DNA from: Toxonevra muliebris
Lineage: Eukaryota > Arthropoda > Insecta > Diptera > Pallopteridae
Length of the DNA: 64,000 bases
Reading direction: 5' to 3'
NCBI GenBank assembly: GCA_963691655.1
Contig: OY829328.1
Location: 72,234,400-72,298,399, forward strand
This document shows positions 22,480 through 33,850 of the stretch, piece after piece (the stretch's first letter is position 1; each line of letters begins with the position of its first letter). The notes beneath the pieces were generated by a model that saw only the letters and a program-made list of their open reading frames with translations, had not been told where the DNA came from and made no database searches. Both the position numbers and the translations under genes were made by a program.

Positions 22480-24430
22480 CAAATTGATCCAAATTTATTT
22501 TAGAATATTCGAAAATAATTTTAGAATATTCAAAATGGGTTTTAGAATTTTTCATATTGGTTTGCGAATGCTCACAATTAATTTCAGAATGATACAAACC
22601 AATTTTTGGTAACTCTAAATTGGTTTCAAAATATTCGAAATTAATTCAAGAGCCTTCAGAATGATACAAACCAAATTCTGGTAACTCTAAATTGGTTTCA
22701 AAATATTCGAAATTTATTCAAGAGCATTCAAATTAATTTCAAATTATTCCAAAAGAATTTCTGATTATTATTTATTGATTTCAGGATATCCTAAATTTAT
22801 TTCTTAACACCCTTGATTTATTGCAGAATATTCCAAATTGATTTCAGATCATTCCTAAAATGTGCCAGAATATTTCAAATTAATTTCGGAATATTTCAAA
22901 TTAATTTCAGAATAACCCAAATTAATTTCAGAATATTCTAAATTTATTTCGGAATGCTCCTGACTTTTTTTAAATATTACAAATTGATTTCAGAATATTT
23001 CAAATTTATTTCAGAATATTCCAAATTTATTTCAGAATACTCCAAATTAATTTCAGAATATTCCAAATTTATTTCAGAATATTCTAAATTAATTTCAGAA
23101 TATTCCAAATTTATTTATGAATACTCCTGACTTTTTTTTAAATATTCCAAATTAATTTCAGAATATTTCAAATTAATTTCAGAATATTCCAAATTAATTT
23201 CAGAATACTCCTGAATTTTTGTAAAAATATTCTAAATTGATTTCAGAATATTTCAAATTAATTTCAGAATATTCCAAATTAAGTTCTGAATATTCCACAT
23301 TAATTTCTGAATATTCCAAATTGATTTCAAAATCTTTTAAACTGATTTCAGAATATTTTTAATTGATTTTTAAATTATCCTTATACCTTAACTTCAGCAT
23401 ATTCCAAATTAATTTCAAAATATTCCAAATTGATTTCAGAATATTCCACATTAATTTCAAAATACTCCAAATTGATTTCAGAATATTCCAAATTAATTTC
23501 AGAATATTCCAAACTGACTTCAGAATATTCTTAATTAATTTTTAAATATTCCAAATTAACTTCAAAATACTCCAAATTAATTTCAAGATATTCCAAATTG
23601 ATTTCAGAATATTCCACATTAATTTCAAAATACTCCAAATTGATTTCAGAATATTCCAAATTAACTTCAGAATACTCCAAATTAATTTCAAGATATTCCA
23701 AATTGATTTCAGAATATTCCAAATTGATTTCAAAATACTCCAAACTGATTTCAGAGTACTCCAAATTAATTTTAGAATATTCCAAACTGACTTCAAAATA
23801 TTCTTAAATAATTTTTAAATATTCCAAATTAACTTCAGAATATTCTAAATTAATTTCCAAATATTCCAAATTGATTTCAGAATACTCCAAATTGATTCCA
23901 GAATATTCAAATTGATTGTGGAATACTCCAAACTGATTTCATAATATTCCAAATTAATTTCAGAATATTCCAAATTGATTTTAGAATTCTCCAAATTGAT
24001 TTTAGAACATTCCAAATTGATTTCAGAAAATACCAAATTTATTTCAGAATATTCCAAAAATTTATTTCTGAATATTCTAAATTGATTTCAGAATATTTCA
24101 AATCCATTTTAGAATATTTCGAACTGATTTCAGGATATTCCAAATTGATTTCAGAATATTTCAAATTGATTTCAAAATATTCCAAATTGATTTTTGAATG
24201 TTCGTAATTGATTTCAGAAATTGATTTTTGTATCTTCCAAATTGATTTCAGATTATTCCAAATTGATTTCAGAATATTCCAAATTGGTTTCAGAATATTC
24301 GTAGTGAATTTTGGAATATTCCAAATTAATTTCAGAATATTACAAACTTATTTTAGAATATTTCAAACTTATTGCAGTATATTTAAAATTAATTTCAGAA
24401 TATCTCTAACTGATTACAGACAACCCGAAA
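22480..24430. repeat. 21-bp tandem array (satellite-like)
   Basis: About 1.95 kb of tandem units with consensus AGAATATTCCAAATTGATTTC (21 bp written as a unit; variants AATTAATTTC, TTTATTTC). Units at the left (22,480-23,000) are the most divergent and the centre (about 23,400-23,800) is the most regular. Because 21 is a multiple of three, the array stays open in several frames on both strands and yields seven-residue repeats such as NLEYSEI. I regard these as artefacts. Each unit carries the palindrome GAATATTC. Confidence 0.93.
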
Positions 24431-25768
24431 TTAGCACTAGCGGATTAAGTGAAAAAAATTTTATACATTTTGATCGTTGGCCATGGATCAAAAAATAATT
24501 TTATGGGACGAACAAATTAAGCTCTCCCCTTCTTCCCATCCCCCTAGACAATCTCTGGATCCCCTAGTTACTATAAATATAAAGGCGTAGTATTTTCTGG
24601 TTTCGTTGAGATATGGGAAATCTTTGAAACAGGTTTACATATTCTAGGTTATTCAAGGTTTAGTGACTAGAGTCATTACTAGCGATACAAGGAACTATAA
24701 AGGTTTCAGTGTCAGTGGTACCATTAATATTATATTACCAAAGTTCTTGTTGTGCTCGTCTTAAAGCGCTCAAGATCTAGGGCAGTTCATCCGTAAAAAG
24801 ATTGCGGTATTCTGATAAAGCTATCAAATCCGAAAGGTATCAAGGACATTTCTTAGTAACTATGCCAACTAGTGCAAATATTTAAAAATAAATACATGTT
24901 TTTTAAATTTGTTTATATTAAGATATTAAGCAAGTAAATGAAATGCTTCAAATATACATTAACAAACACTTGTAAACATTTGTTTACAATGTTCTCTCAA
25001 CATATTATCATAAAAATATATGAGTATGTAACCCTCTATCCCCCCTGCTATTTCACTAGTCAAGCAAAAAGCTCTCAAATGAAAAGAAAAACAAATTTGA
25101 CTTCATTTGAATTGCATTTGCGCTGCTGCGCTATAAATAATAAAGAGCAAGGATACAAAATTCACACACACACACACACACACACACATACGCATATAGA
25201 AGAATATAAAAGTTAAGCAAAAATGGAAGAATTTGAAATAAGAAGATATTGCTGTTGTTGCTTTTAATACAATATAATGGTTGTTGTATGTTACTTGCAG
25301 CAAAGGCAGCAGTAGCAGCAACAACAGCAATAGATGCACATATGGCATTTACATAATCAACAATATTATCATTGAAAACCAATGAGCAAACAACATTACA
25401 CACACATATTAACACACACACACACACAAAAAACATTTACATACACAAACACATACAAGGCGGATATGTTCAATTTAAATGCTACTAACAGCTAACTACT
25501 GCTACTACATAACAGCAATGACAAAAACAACAACAGCGACCACTACAGCATGAGGTTGTTCGCTCTCCAGTATGTATGATATGTATATGTATAGTAGTAT
25601 TATTATGTAAATTTAAAATGCATTAAATGCAGCGTGTGGAGGTTTAGGCGAGGGTCGTACTTAAAGTTGTGAGAGAGAGAGGGGCAAAAATAGTGCAAGG
25701 GCAAATTTATGATTTTTTATAGATCAAACTGACTTAGGAAGGCCCGGAGAACAAGTTATTATATATAT
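24431..25768. other. non-coding with (CA)n
   Basis: Unrecognised sequence. A (CA)13 tract lies at 25,163-25,188, a second CA-rich run at 25,397-25,428 and CAG/CAA runs at 25,300-25,330. No gene was seen. Confidence 0.55.
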
Positions 25769-26392
25769 GGGGCATTCTCCGTCAATGGGAAACCCCCCCC
25801 TGTCCAAATTGGTTAAGGTATTTTAGGGCATGTTTGGGCACAGAGAATGCCCCATATATATTTGGGCTCAGACAAAGTCTTTTGGGAAGTTTTCTGGTTA
25901 TTTGGGACATGTGAGACACGAAAAAAAGCTTTTTGGGATTTTTCATTTTTTGAGGTTAGGGACGACACATAACATTTCCTGTGGAAAATAATATTAGATT
26001 CATGTTCATCAGCAGAAATGACACAAAACAGGCATTTCCCGTCGTTTTATGATGACTTGGGTAAGTATGAGACCCGAAAACAGCCTTTCTTTTTCTCTTT
26101 GAGGTTAGGAACAACACGTGGCATTTCCCATGGAAATTAATATTAGACTCATATTCAGCGAAAAAAAAATATACGAAAAAAGGCTTTATCTGTTTTTTTA
26201 TGATGACTTGGGTAAGCGTACGCTTGATAAAACTATTATTTTAAAGTGAGGTAGTAGACTTGCAGCCGCCATATTGGTCCGCCATCATGCATAATCAAAA
26301 AAGGCCTTGTTGCCTTCGAAACTAGAGATAATAGGCTTTTATTTGAGTTCAAACATGGGGGGGGGGGGTCTCACTTTGACAGAGAATGTCCC
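25769..26392. mobile_element. TIR element with 8-bp flanking ATATATAT, three termini
   Basis: The left terminus GGGGCATTCTCCGTCAA is followed by a C-run. The right terminus, in reverse complement, is GGGACATTCTCTGTCAA followed by a C-run. Both ends are directly flanked by ATATATAT (25,761-25,768 and 26,393-26,400), compatible with an 8-bp target duplication, although the motif is low-complexity. A third inverted terminus (ACAGAGAATGCCCC then ATATATAT) lies inside at 25,840-25,861. The interior has two diverged copies of a segment of about 120 bp (about 25,953-26,070 and 26,100-26,220), both containing TATGATGACTTGGGTAAG. No coding region. Confidence 0.72.
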
Positions 26393-26669
26393 ATATATAT
26401 GTGACTTACTTACGAGCTTATGACCGTTTTTTCTTTCCCGAACAGCTCGTACGATTGCTGAAATATTCGCTCTCTCTTCTGGACGGTCTTTCTATTTCAC
26501 GTCCTTGCTCTTTGGCGGACTCTAATATTAAATAAATCAATAGAATACTATACAATATGGAATCGTGATCCTTGAAAACAGACAGTGTCTCAACAAATTG
26601 CTCTTTTGGCAGGGTTATATTTTTTAAAATTCGAAAAGTGGAGAATGCCGCCGGGGTCGAGGCGTTATC
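26393..26669. other. non-coding, nothing recognised
   Basis: A minus-strand open frame of about 90 codons spans 26,418-26,693, but I recognise no family, and composition and context give no support. Confidence 0.4.
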
Positions 26670-27020
26670 TAAGTCGAGTTGCCCATTAATCAAGTGTCAA
26701 CCAGTCAAGGTGACCACTAATCGAGTCATCAATCAATCGGGTTGCCCATCCAGTCGCCCACTAGTTTAGTCACCTTCTATTCTAATCGTTCATCAGCCCA
26801 ATCGCCTATCAGCCAAATCACCCATTTATCAGTCTAGCTATCATACGATTTTCCCACTAGTCGAGTCATACACTAGTCGAGGTGCCTAATAACTGAGCCC
26901 ACCACCAGTTGAGCCACCCTCCAGCTGAATTGCTCTATAGTCAAGACATCCACCAGTCCTGTTAGCTACCAGCTGAGTTAACTTCGAGTCGATATATTTG
27001 CCCACCAGTATAGTCACCCC
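26670..27020. repeat. degenerate minisatellite with CCCACCAGTCGAGTCA-like units
   Basis: Recurrent phrases built on CACTAGTCGAGTCA / CCACCAGTTGAGCCA / CATCAGCCCAATCGCC, with a spacing of roughly 18-20 bp. They are heavily diverged and non-coding. Confidence 0.65.
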
Positions 27021-28169
27021 CTCCTCCCTGTCTCGGGAGGAAGAGGGCTAAACCAAAATGTCACAATGCCTTATAAGTAAGTAGTAAAAAGAATAAATTC
27101 CAAAGAGGCACAGCCGTATTCCGCGTTCATATGAAACGATGTTTCAGACAGCAATGAGACCATGCAGTCTGATTACAGTCTCTCCAGAATGATCGAAGCA
27201 GAAGGATAAAGTGACACTAATTTCGTTAAGATTGAGGCCAGTAAGATAAAAGTGTAAGACGTCAAATACGCGTTCTCAAAACCATAATCTCCCACCTATA
27301 ATAACTTACTCTCGCGCTTGTTTCAGCCGCCGCTCCACCCCGATTAACCTCGAGGGCCAGACTAATAATGGCTCTCACGGCTCTCACTAGAAAGTAGTAG
27401 TTGTTAAGCGTGGAACGTAGAAATCGGTATCAGTGACCCTACCCCACAGTGGATGGTAATTAAATAAACCGACAAAAACCAGACGATTAAGTGATAATAC
27501 TCAAGACGGCTTCCCGACGTAATACTTAACTGTGGTTCCGGGAGGAGATTTCTATAGGACGAGAGGAGATTTTTAGTGGTTAATGCCTCGTACTGATTTC
27601 GACTCTTAATGCCTCTACTCTTTTCTTTTAGAAATGATTGACTTTGGTCACCTCTTTGCCAATCATTTTTGTGGAAACCGTCCTGAAGTCAATAGATATT
27701 GCCGAGAAGGCTCAGTTTCTTGGTAGCCTAATGAGTTCGTAGTGGCACCTATCTACTTCATCTCTTGACTGACATAACTATATACCTCAGATCTGCAAAA
27801 TCTTGCATCAACAGTAAAATTTCAGTCAAGAAACTTTATTCGTTTACAAAAGGTGTTTCGTTTCGTCTTCGCTTGCGGATAAGCCAGCTGGACGAGACTA
27901 ATTTTTCAAGCTAGATAATGCTCCACTTGCCGCCCGGGGATTGAAGTCAATGATATCGGCATTATTCGAGTATGCAAACAACATGACTATCAGCTGCATT
28001 ATTTAGTTTCTCCTTCGTAAGAAGAAGAAGAAAAAGAAGTCACGTGATCTGAAATCACTTTGTCTGAAATCTTATTTGGTGGAAAAGGGCGCTCAATTTT
28101 CACTGCGCAGATGTTAACAAAATTTCAATAAAATTTGTGGAGATACCAAATTCTGACATTCAACAACTC
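27021..28169. other. non-coding, nothing recognised
   Basis: Of higher GC content than its surroundings, but every frame is closed by frequent stops. It contains a short GAA run near 28,020-28,035. No family was recognised. Confidence 0.45.
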
Positions 28170-28430
28170 GACCTCGATAGTCTAGTGGGTAGTTCACCAG
28201 ACTTTCACTCAGGAGGTTGCGGGTTCGATTCCCGTCTTAATCGCGTGGTTAGTTCTCATAAACTTTTTATATTCACTATTGATGTGAGGGGAATGAGAAT
28301 TATAAGAAATTATACAGGCCTCTTGGTAGGCAATGGCAAAACCAGCAAGTGATAACAAATTGCGCCATGGCAGTTCGGAACCGGCGTTAAACTGTAGGGC
28401 CCAACCATGTCTTAACACAATGGGCCGTTC
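28170..28430 (+). mobile_element. tRNA-Glu-derived SINE (copy A)
   Basis: The head resembles tRNA-Glu(UUC): a perfect A box TAGTCTAGTGG (28,178-28,188), an anticodon arm CCAGACTTTCACTCAGGAGG with TTC in the anticodon position, and a perfect B box GGTTCGATTCC (28,222-28,232). The tRNA-unrelated body (TCTCATAAACTT, GAGAATTATAAGAA, GATAACAAATTGC, GGCGTTAAACTGTAGG) is shared with the copies at 50,205 and 52,895. A CACAATGGGCCGTTC segment at the 3' side is shared with the 52,895 copy only. The boxes are internal RNA polymerase III promoter elements by family knowledge. No target duplication was found. Confidence 0.85.
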
Positions 28431-28880
28431 AAGCCTTATTTTTCGAAAGCTTAATAATGTAGGTGCGTTCTATTTTTTTAACTATTGTAGGCCTGGTTTT
28501 GTGATTCAAGTTTGAAGTTTTATATTAGGTCTAGTTTTTTGTCTAAATTTTGAGAATGAATTTTGGTGTGAGTTTTGTTTGGAGTGAGATTTTGGGCTTA
28601 TTTTTAGTATAAATTTAAATTTAAATTTTCGTCTGGATTTTAATTTCATTTTTATTCTGATTTTATGGTTTGAGCTTGATCTAAATTTTTATTTGAGTTC
28701 GGTCTGAATTTGATATGAATTATGGTTTGAATTTTTGGCTGAATTTTGGTTTGAATTTTGAATTGAATTTTTACCAGATTTTTGCACTGATTTTTGATCT
28801 GGTTTTTAAAGCGATTTTTTATCTTAATTTTGGTTTGGATTTCAGTCTGGTTTTGATCTGATAATTATTAATTATAATTA
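28431..28880. repeat. degenerate T-rich repeats
   Basis: Recurrent GAATTTTGGTTTGAATTT / TTTGATCTGA motifs of variable spacing. They are the reverse-complement style of the A-rich repeats at 50,690-51,080 (ACCAAAATTCAAA). No coding content. Confidence 0.6.
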
Positions 28881-30840
28881 GTGAGGGCTGACCATCCCAA
28901 AACCCTGATCTGACGTTGGTTGAAGATAGATCGGATATTTTAAGATCATTTTAAAAATCTGGCTGCTGAATGACCCTACCAGGTCTAAATCCAAAAACAT
29001 TCAGTATGACCCTTGTACCTATACAACCTTACACATCCACATACAAATCACACACACACACACACTCACATCACTTTCTATGTATATTTGCATAAATATG
29101 TACATATGTATGAACATGTTGTTAAATACATTCCTTCAACTGCTGACCTCAATGTAAGAATGAAAAAGGCATGTCAATGTGTATGGGTGTGTGTATGTGT
29201 GTGTCTATTTATGTATGTCTGAATGTTTAAATATCTGTGAGATGCAAACATTGAGATATAAAAGTAACGCATAAGTGTGTCATGGACATACAGTATTAAA
29301 TGAAAGGCAATACAGGAGATGTGATGCAGCGATATTTTGTTGCTGCTGCCGCTGCTGCTGTTTTAACTGCAACTGCAATGCTGTAAAAAACGTGTGAATA
29401 AATGTTTGTTTGTTTGCGAGTTCGCGTGTGTTTGCGTGTGTATGTGTGTGTTTATACAGTGCAGAGATTGTAATTATGATGCCACAATTATGAAATCAAC
29501 AGAAACGCAAACAAATATTTATAACGATTTTTTTTTTTTTTTTTTTGTTTCACTTTCAATTATATCATAGAATTTTTTTCCAACACAGTTTTTATATTTA
29601 TTTTTTTTTTTGCCATTCTGTTTGTTTTTTCGGCTTTTCGTATTTAAGTGTTTTTTGTATGCCTCTGAAAATCACATTTAAAACACTTAAGGGTATTTTT
29701 TTTTATATTATATAATGTAATTTAATCAACGCTTGCATTATGAGTATTAAACAAATTCAGAATTAAATATTATTAAAATGATTATAAAAGAAATAAAATT
29801 AATTTCATATTAAATATGAACGTGTATGTGTGTGTATGTGTCTGCATTATTCTTGAGGCACATACACCACAATCATTCACTCTTACATATTCATTATCCT
29901 TGATAATTCGGTTGATCTGCTTTGCTTGGTTGCTCTGCATTGGCGTTGTTGTAATTGTTGTTGTTGCTGTTGCGGTTGTTATAGCTGTCAATTTAATTAT
30001 TATCCCTGCGCGCATTTAAGCATCAATTTTGCATTTGCTGTAACTGTTGCTTTTGCTGTTGCTGCTGTTACTTTTGTTGTTGTTACTTAAATGGTGTCAC
30101 AAATTGAATTACGCTGTTAATTGCTGCTGTCATTTTTACAGCTCTTCATTCATTCATTCATTCAGTTAGTCAGTCATTCATTCATTTCATTGAGATTTGA
30201 ATTCTCTTGACACATTTTGCTTATTATGCTTGTTAAGTTAAGCAAATATTATAATTGTTTGTAATCATCATGTGTTGGTAATAAATAGTTCCTGATTATA
30301 TTTGACACTAATGAGTTTCAAGTGAGAAAAATTATATTACATAATTGATCTATCATCGAGTTTGCTATTTTGTGAATTTTTTTTTTTTTTACATTAAATT
30401 GAATTTCTATTAAATTCTAGCAAAATCAATAAAAACAAAAAACTTAGGTGATTAATGACTGAGGCTAGAGTAGCAGAAAAGGCAAAGTAAGGCATTTTGA
30501 CCGGCTCTCAAAACTATGAGGCCATACTCGATTATTATTCTCTTTTGTCTGAAATCGAATCACAACCTTCTAGTGGCGCCCCCTATGTAGTGGTCTAAGA
30601 ACAAACTAATGCATGGAACGGCTTTTCTCAAATCTTCAATAAACAATAGTGTATCGGGTCTAGAACACCATTGAAAGCTAACTACAAGCATTGGAAAGGA
30701 CACTCCCTTCAAATTTCTATTCTTGAATCCAGCCGAGACCAATCACTGCTAGGAATCCCAAGAATACTCAGGGAAGTTGTAGCATGATCCCCAAATGTTT
30801 TGACTGTAAAAATACTTAATTAGTTAATTGCCAAGAAAAT
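28881..30840. other. non-coding with microsatellites
   Basis: CA/TG tracts at about 29,050-29,070, 29,185-29,205 and 29,815-29,840, poly(T) at 29,528-29,546 and TTG/GCT runs at 29,940-30,090. A minus-strand frame at 30,560-30,742 is not recognised. No gene was supported. Confidence 0.5.
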
Positions 30841-31265
30841 GCGCTATAAAACTAAAGAAGGAATTATTGAAAGTAAAATGGATGGAACAAAATTATAGCA
30901 CAAGCGAAACAGTAAAATAGAAATGAACAGAAGAGAAATAACTGAAACAAGAGTAGAAAAAATAATGAAACCATGAAGCACTTGAAATAAGACAAGAATA
31001 ATAGAACAAGAGAACAAAAGCTTAGAACGTAAATAAGAAGAAAACGAAAAGGAGAATGAATTGGAAAAAGAGAAATTAATAACAAAACAAAAAAATGAAA
31101 AAGAAATACAGTACAAAAGTATAGACCAGAGAAATAGAACAAAGGAAAATAAAAAGCAAACAGAAAGAGGAATATGAGAACACTATACCATTGAAGATTA
31201 AAGAACAAAACAAAAGTAAGTACAGAACAGAAAATAGAACAGTAGAATAGTATCTAAGTACTTAG
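30841..31265. repeat. degenerate purine-rich repeat (GAACAGAAAATA-like), left part
   Basis: Strand-asymmetric A/G-rich sequence of loosely repeated AGAACAAGAGAA / AATAGAACAG units. It resembles the longer block at 35,456-36,480. The block is split by the mariner at 31,268 and continues at 32,473 in the same style. Confidence 0.65.
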
Positions 31266-31267
31266 TA

Positions 31268-32470
31268 CGAGTGTTGCTACTTAAGTTTTGAGATATGGCA
31301 ACACCAGTGTAGATATGTCGAATCTTACATAAGAATCGTAAATTTTGAAGTTTTTAATGGTAAAAGTACTCAGTACGTTTTATTTTACGAGTGCTATTTG
31401 TGTTATTTACAGTGACTTGAAAAATTCATCTCGGCCAAAAAATGGATTTAAATTGTGAACATTTTCGTGCGATGATTTTTTATGATTTTCGACGTGGATT
31501 ATCTCAACAAAAGTCAGTCGATCAACTCTCTTGTACTTTTGGTGATGAAGCACCATCCCGCGATACGTAGTTTTCTGAATTCAATCGTGGTCGTAGTTCG
31601 CTCCAGGACGAATTTCGTGAAGGTCGTCCAAAATCGGTTGTTGTGCCAGAAAACATCGATGCTGTGCAAGATCGGCATGTGACTTATCGTGAGATTGAGG
31701 CATGCTTGGGCATTAGTTCCACTAGCATACATTCAATATTGCATTAACATTTGGCCGCCAAAAAGATTTGTTCGCGTTGGATACCGATTGGTGCAAAGAA
31801 ATGTTAAAAAAAATATACAATCGCGGTGCTTCAAAAACATCTATAAGATCTTAACAGGTGACGAATCATGGATATATGCATATAAGCCCGAAACTAAACA
31901 GCAATCGACTGTATGGGTCTTCCAAAGAGAACCAAATGCAACAAAAGTTGTTCGCGTACGAAGCGCTTCGAAAAAACGGAAAAACTTATCATGTGGCCAC
32001 CGTGCCATTAGAGCAATGTAGAACAGTCAACCACCATTTGTTTGCCAGAAGTGTTCGCAGAAATAAGGAAAACCAGCCGCCAAAGACGATTCATTCTACA
32101 CCACGACAATGCGAGCTCTCACACATCGACTCAAACGAGAGCCTTTTTGAGCACTCAAAACATCAAATTGATGGGTCATCCGCCGTACAGTCCTGATTTG
32201 GCACCCAATGGTTTCTTTTTATTCCCTCAAATCCAAAAATAAATTGCGAGGTCAACGTTTTTCGTCGCCTGAAGAAGCAGTTGATGCGTTCAAAACACAT
32301 GTTTTAAAGTTACTCAATTTGGAGTGGAAAAAGTGCCTCGAAAATGAGTTCAAACGCATGCAAAAGTGTATTGATCTCCATGGAGAATATTTTGAAAAAC
32401 AATAAAGCCATTTTCAATGATAAATATTTGTTTTGGCTTGTTCTATCTCAAAACTTAAGTAGTAACCTCG
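31268..32470 (+). mobile_element. mariner, full length but inactivated
   Basis: A 1,203-bp element with imperfect inverted ends (left CGAGTGTTGCTACTTAAGTT, right AACTTAAGTAGTAACCTCG), flanked by TA at 31,266-31,267 and 32,471-32,472. The transposase starts at 31,442 (MDLNCEHFRAMIFYDFRRGL) and passes VTYREIEACLGISSTSIHS, TGDESWIYAYKPE (first catalytic Asp), FILHHDNASSHTS (second Asp) and SPDLAPNGFFLFP. It ends CIDLHGEYFEKQ at 32,405. The residue at 32,210-32,212 is Gly (GGT) where the family has Asp, so the third catalytic residue is lost. Several frameshifts and stops, and loss of sequence after VRSASKK, are also present. The protein resembles the capitata/mellifera-type mariners from memory. 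Confidence 0.9.
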
Positions 32471-32472
32471 TA

Positions 32473-32890
32473 ATCGAAGAGAGAATTCAGAAACTAGTCA
32501 GAATTCCCGATGAGAAAAACTAAACGGAAAACCTGAAAAAGGATAAAAATGAGAACCAAGAAACAAAAGAGAAGACCAGAAAGGAAGAAAATAATATACA
32601 ATCGGCACTACAATCGATAACCGATCTTAAGGCTTGATTATGCAAACGTAACATCTCGTTTCGCAATGTTTCCAACAGTCAAGTCTCGATACTGTGATAA
32701 AGGCAGTACGTGTATTTGATTACCGAAATCGTAACGCAAAGTAGAGTTCTATGATCCAGTAAGTATCTCCTGTTGGCGAAACTTATTCTTCATTTGATCT
32801 CAAGGTTGTTTTTATTAATGCTTGATTCCAAATACGATACGAAATCAATGACTACAAAACCGAATATACGAAGGGACTAACAAAAGTACG
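32473..32890. repeat. degenerate purine-rich repeat, right part, then unrecognised spacer
   Basis: AAACGGAAAACCTGAAAAAGG-like A/G-rich sequence continues to about 32,600, consistent with the mariner having inserted into a pre-existing block. The remainder (32,600-32,890) is unrecognised. Confidence 0.5.
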
Positions 32891-33850
32891 CTACAAAAAA
32901 AAGGCCAAAAACAATTTTAATTTCAGAGCTTTTTTCGACAATATTGTCATTAATTTCTATACATTTTTGAGCTCGGTAGATTCACTTCGAAAAATAGCCC
33001 TAAAAATCGGGGTTTTCAGGTTTCGCAACATCGACATTAACTGCACTAATTATCTCCTCATTATTCCCAAACACCTATCCCATAAATTTATTTTTGAAAA
33101 CAACCAGAAATCACATGGTCCTAGACCGGAGAATATGATACTGAACAAATTACTTTAATCCCTGAAAGTGCAATGAAGTTGTTCGTTTTTTTAGCAGTGT
33201 AAGCAAGGGTGTCATCGTGATGCAAAAAGTAACGGCGCAATTTGACTTTTTTCTGGTTTCTCAACAAGTTTTCGGAAACTTGTGGTAAGCAAATTTCAGT
33301 ATACCATTTAGCAGTCTGTCCAGTTTTCAGAGGAATAACTGCCGCTGACTTCTGCTGCTTGGCTGACGACTGCTGCTTGGCTGGCGACTGTTGCTTGGCT
33401 GCCAACTTCTGCTTGGCTGACGACTGCTGCTTGGTTTCTGGGCCTTACTTGAAGAATCAAGCTTCATCACCTATTAAAATTTTATTGAAGTTGCTCTCAA
33501 GCCTCTCTCAATTTATAAATTGTTTAAGAAAACATTGAGTAGAACACATACGCGTCTCGTTTTGACCATCAGCCAAAATTCCAGAAACCCATCGTCCTAG
33601 TTTCTTCGTGTATCCAAGATGATCCCCAAATATTCACGATACAACCTTAGCATTCAATCCCAGTTCCTCATTAATCATTTCCTGGGTCAATTTTGACTCT
33701 TCGTCAGTTTTAGACTTCACCAGAGCCACGCTTGCGTCATCAGTCGAAGATTTTAGGCGACCTTCACAAGATTCGATCTCCACAGCAAAACCTCTGGTCT
33801 AAAATTTCCGAAATCATTTCGAGACGGTTGTTGTTGTTGTAGCAACAAAG
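32891..33850 (-). pseudogene. mariner-family transposase relic
   Basis: Minus-strand relative of the 10,200-11,791 copy. From the high-coordinate side it shows LKSSTDDASVALVKSKTDEE, KLTQEMINEELGLNAKVV, then GQTAKWYTEICLPQVSENLL, YFLHHDDTLAYTAKKTNNFI (the second catalytic Asp block) and SYSPV. The frames are broken by stops and shifts. The 32,891 end shares GGCCAAAAAC with the end of the other copy. An 18-bp minisatellite has expanded inside it (33,342-33,436), and ACAACAACAACAACC has replaced part of the N-terminal region. Confidence 0.78.
33342..33436. repeat. 18-bp minisatellite within the mariner relic
   Basis: About five units of TGCTGCTTGGCTGACGAC with variants (GGCGAC, CCAACT), in an in-frame register, giving repeated AKQQS residues on the minus strand. 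Confidence 0.85.

Noticed and set aside
23531..24057. Possible repeat protein with NLEYSEI heptads
   Set aside because: The 21-bp array is open in several frames on both strands with no codon preference; no start or flanking gene.
26418..26693. 91-codon minus-strand frame with a varied composition
   Set aside because: No family recognised and no supporting signals; kept only as a note.
28170..28242. A functional tRNA-Glu gene
   Set aside because: The acceptor and anticodon stems do not pair properly, and the sequence continues into a body shared with 50,205, so it is a SINE head.
30560..30742. Minus-strand frame of about 60 codons with balanced composition near 30.6 kb
   Set aside because: Too short, unrecognised and bounded by stops; could be a transposon relic but nothing proves it.
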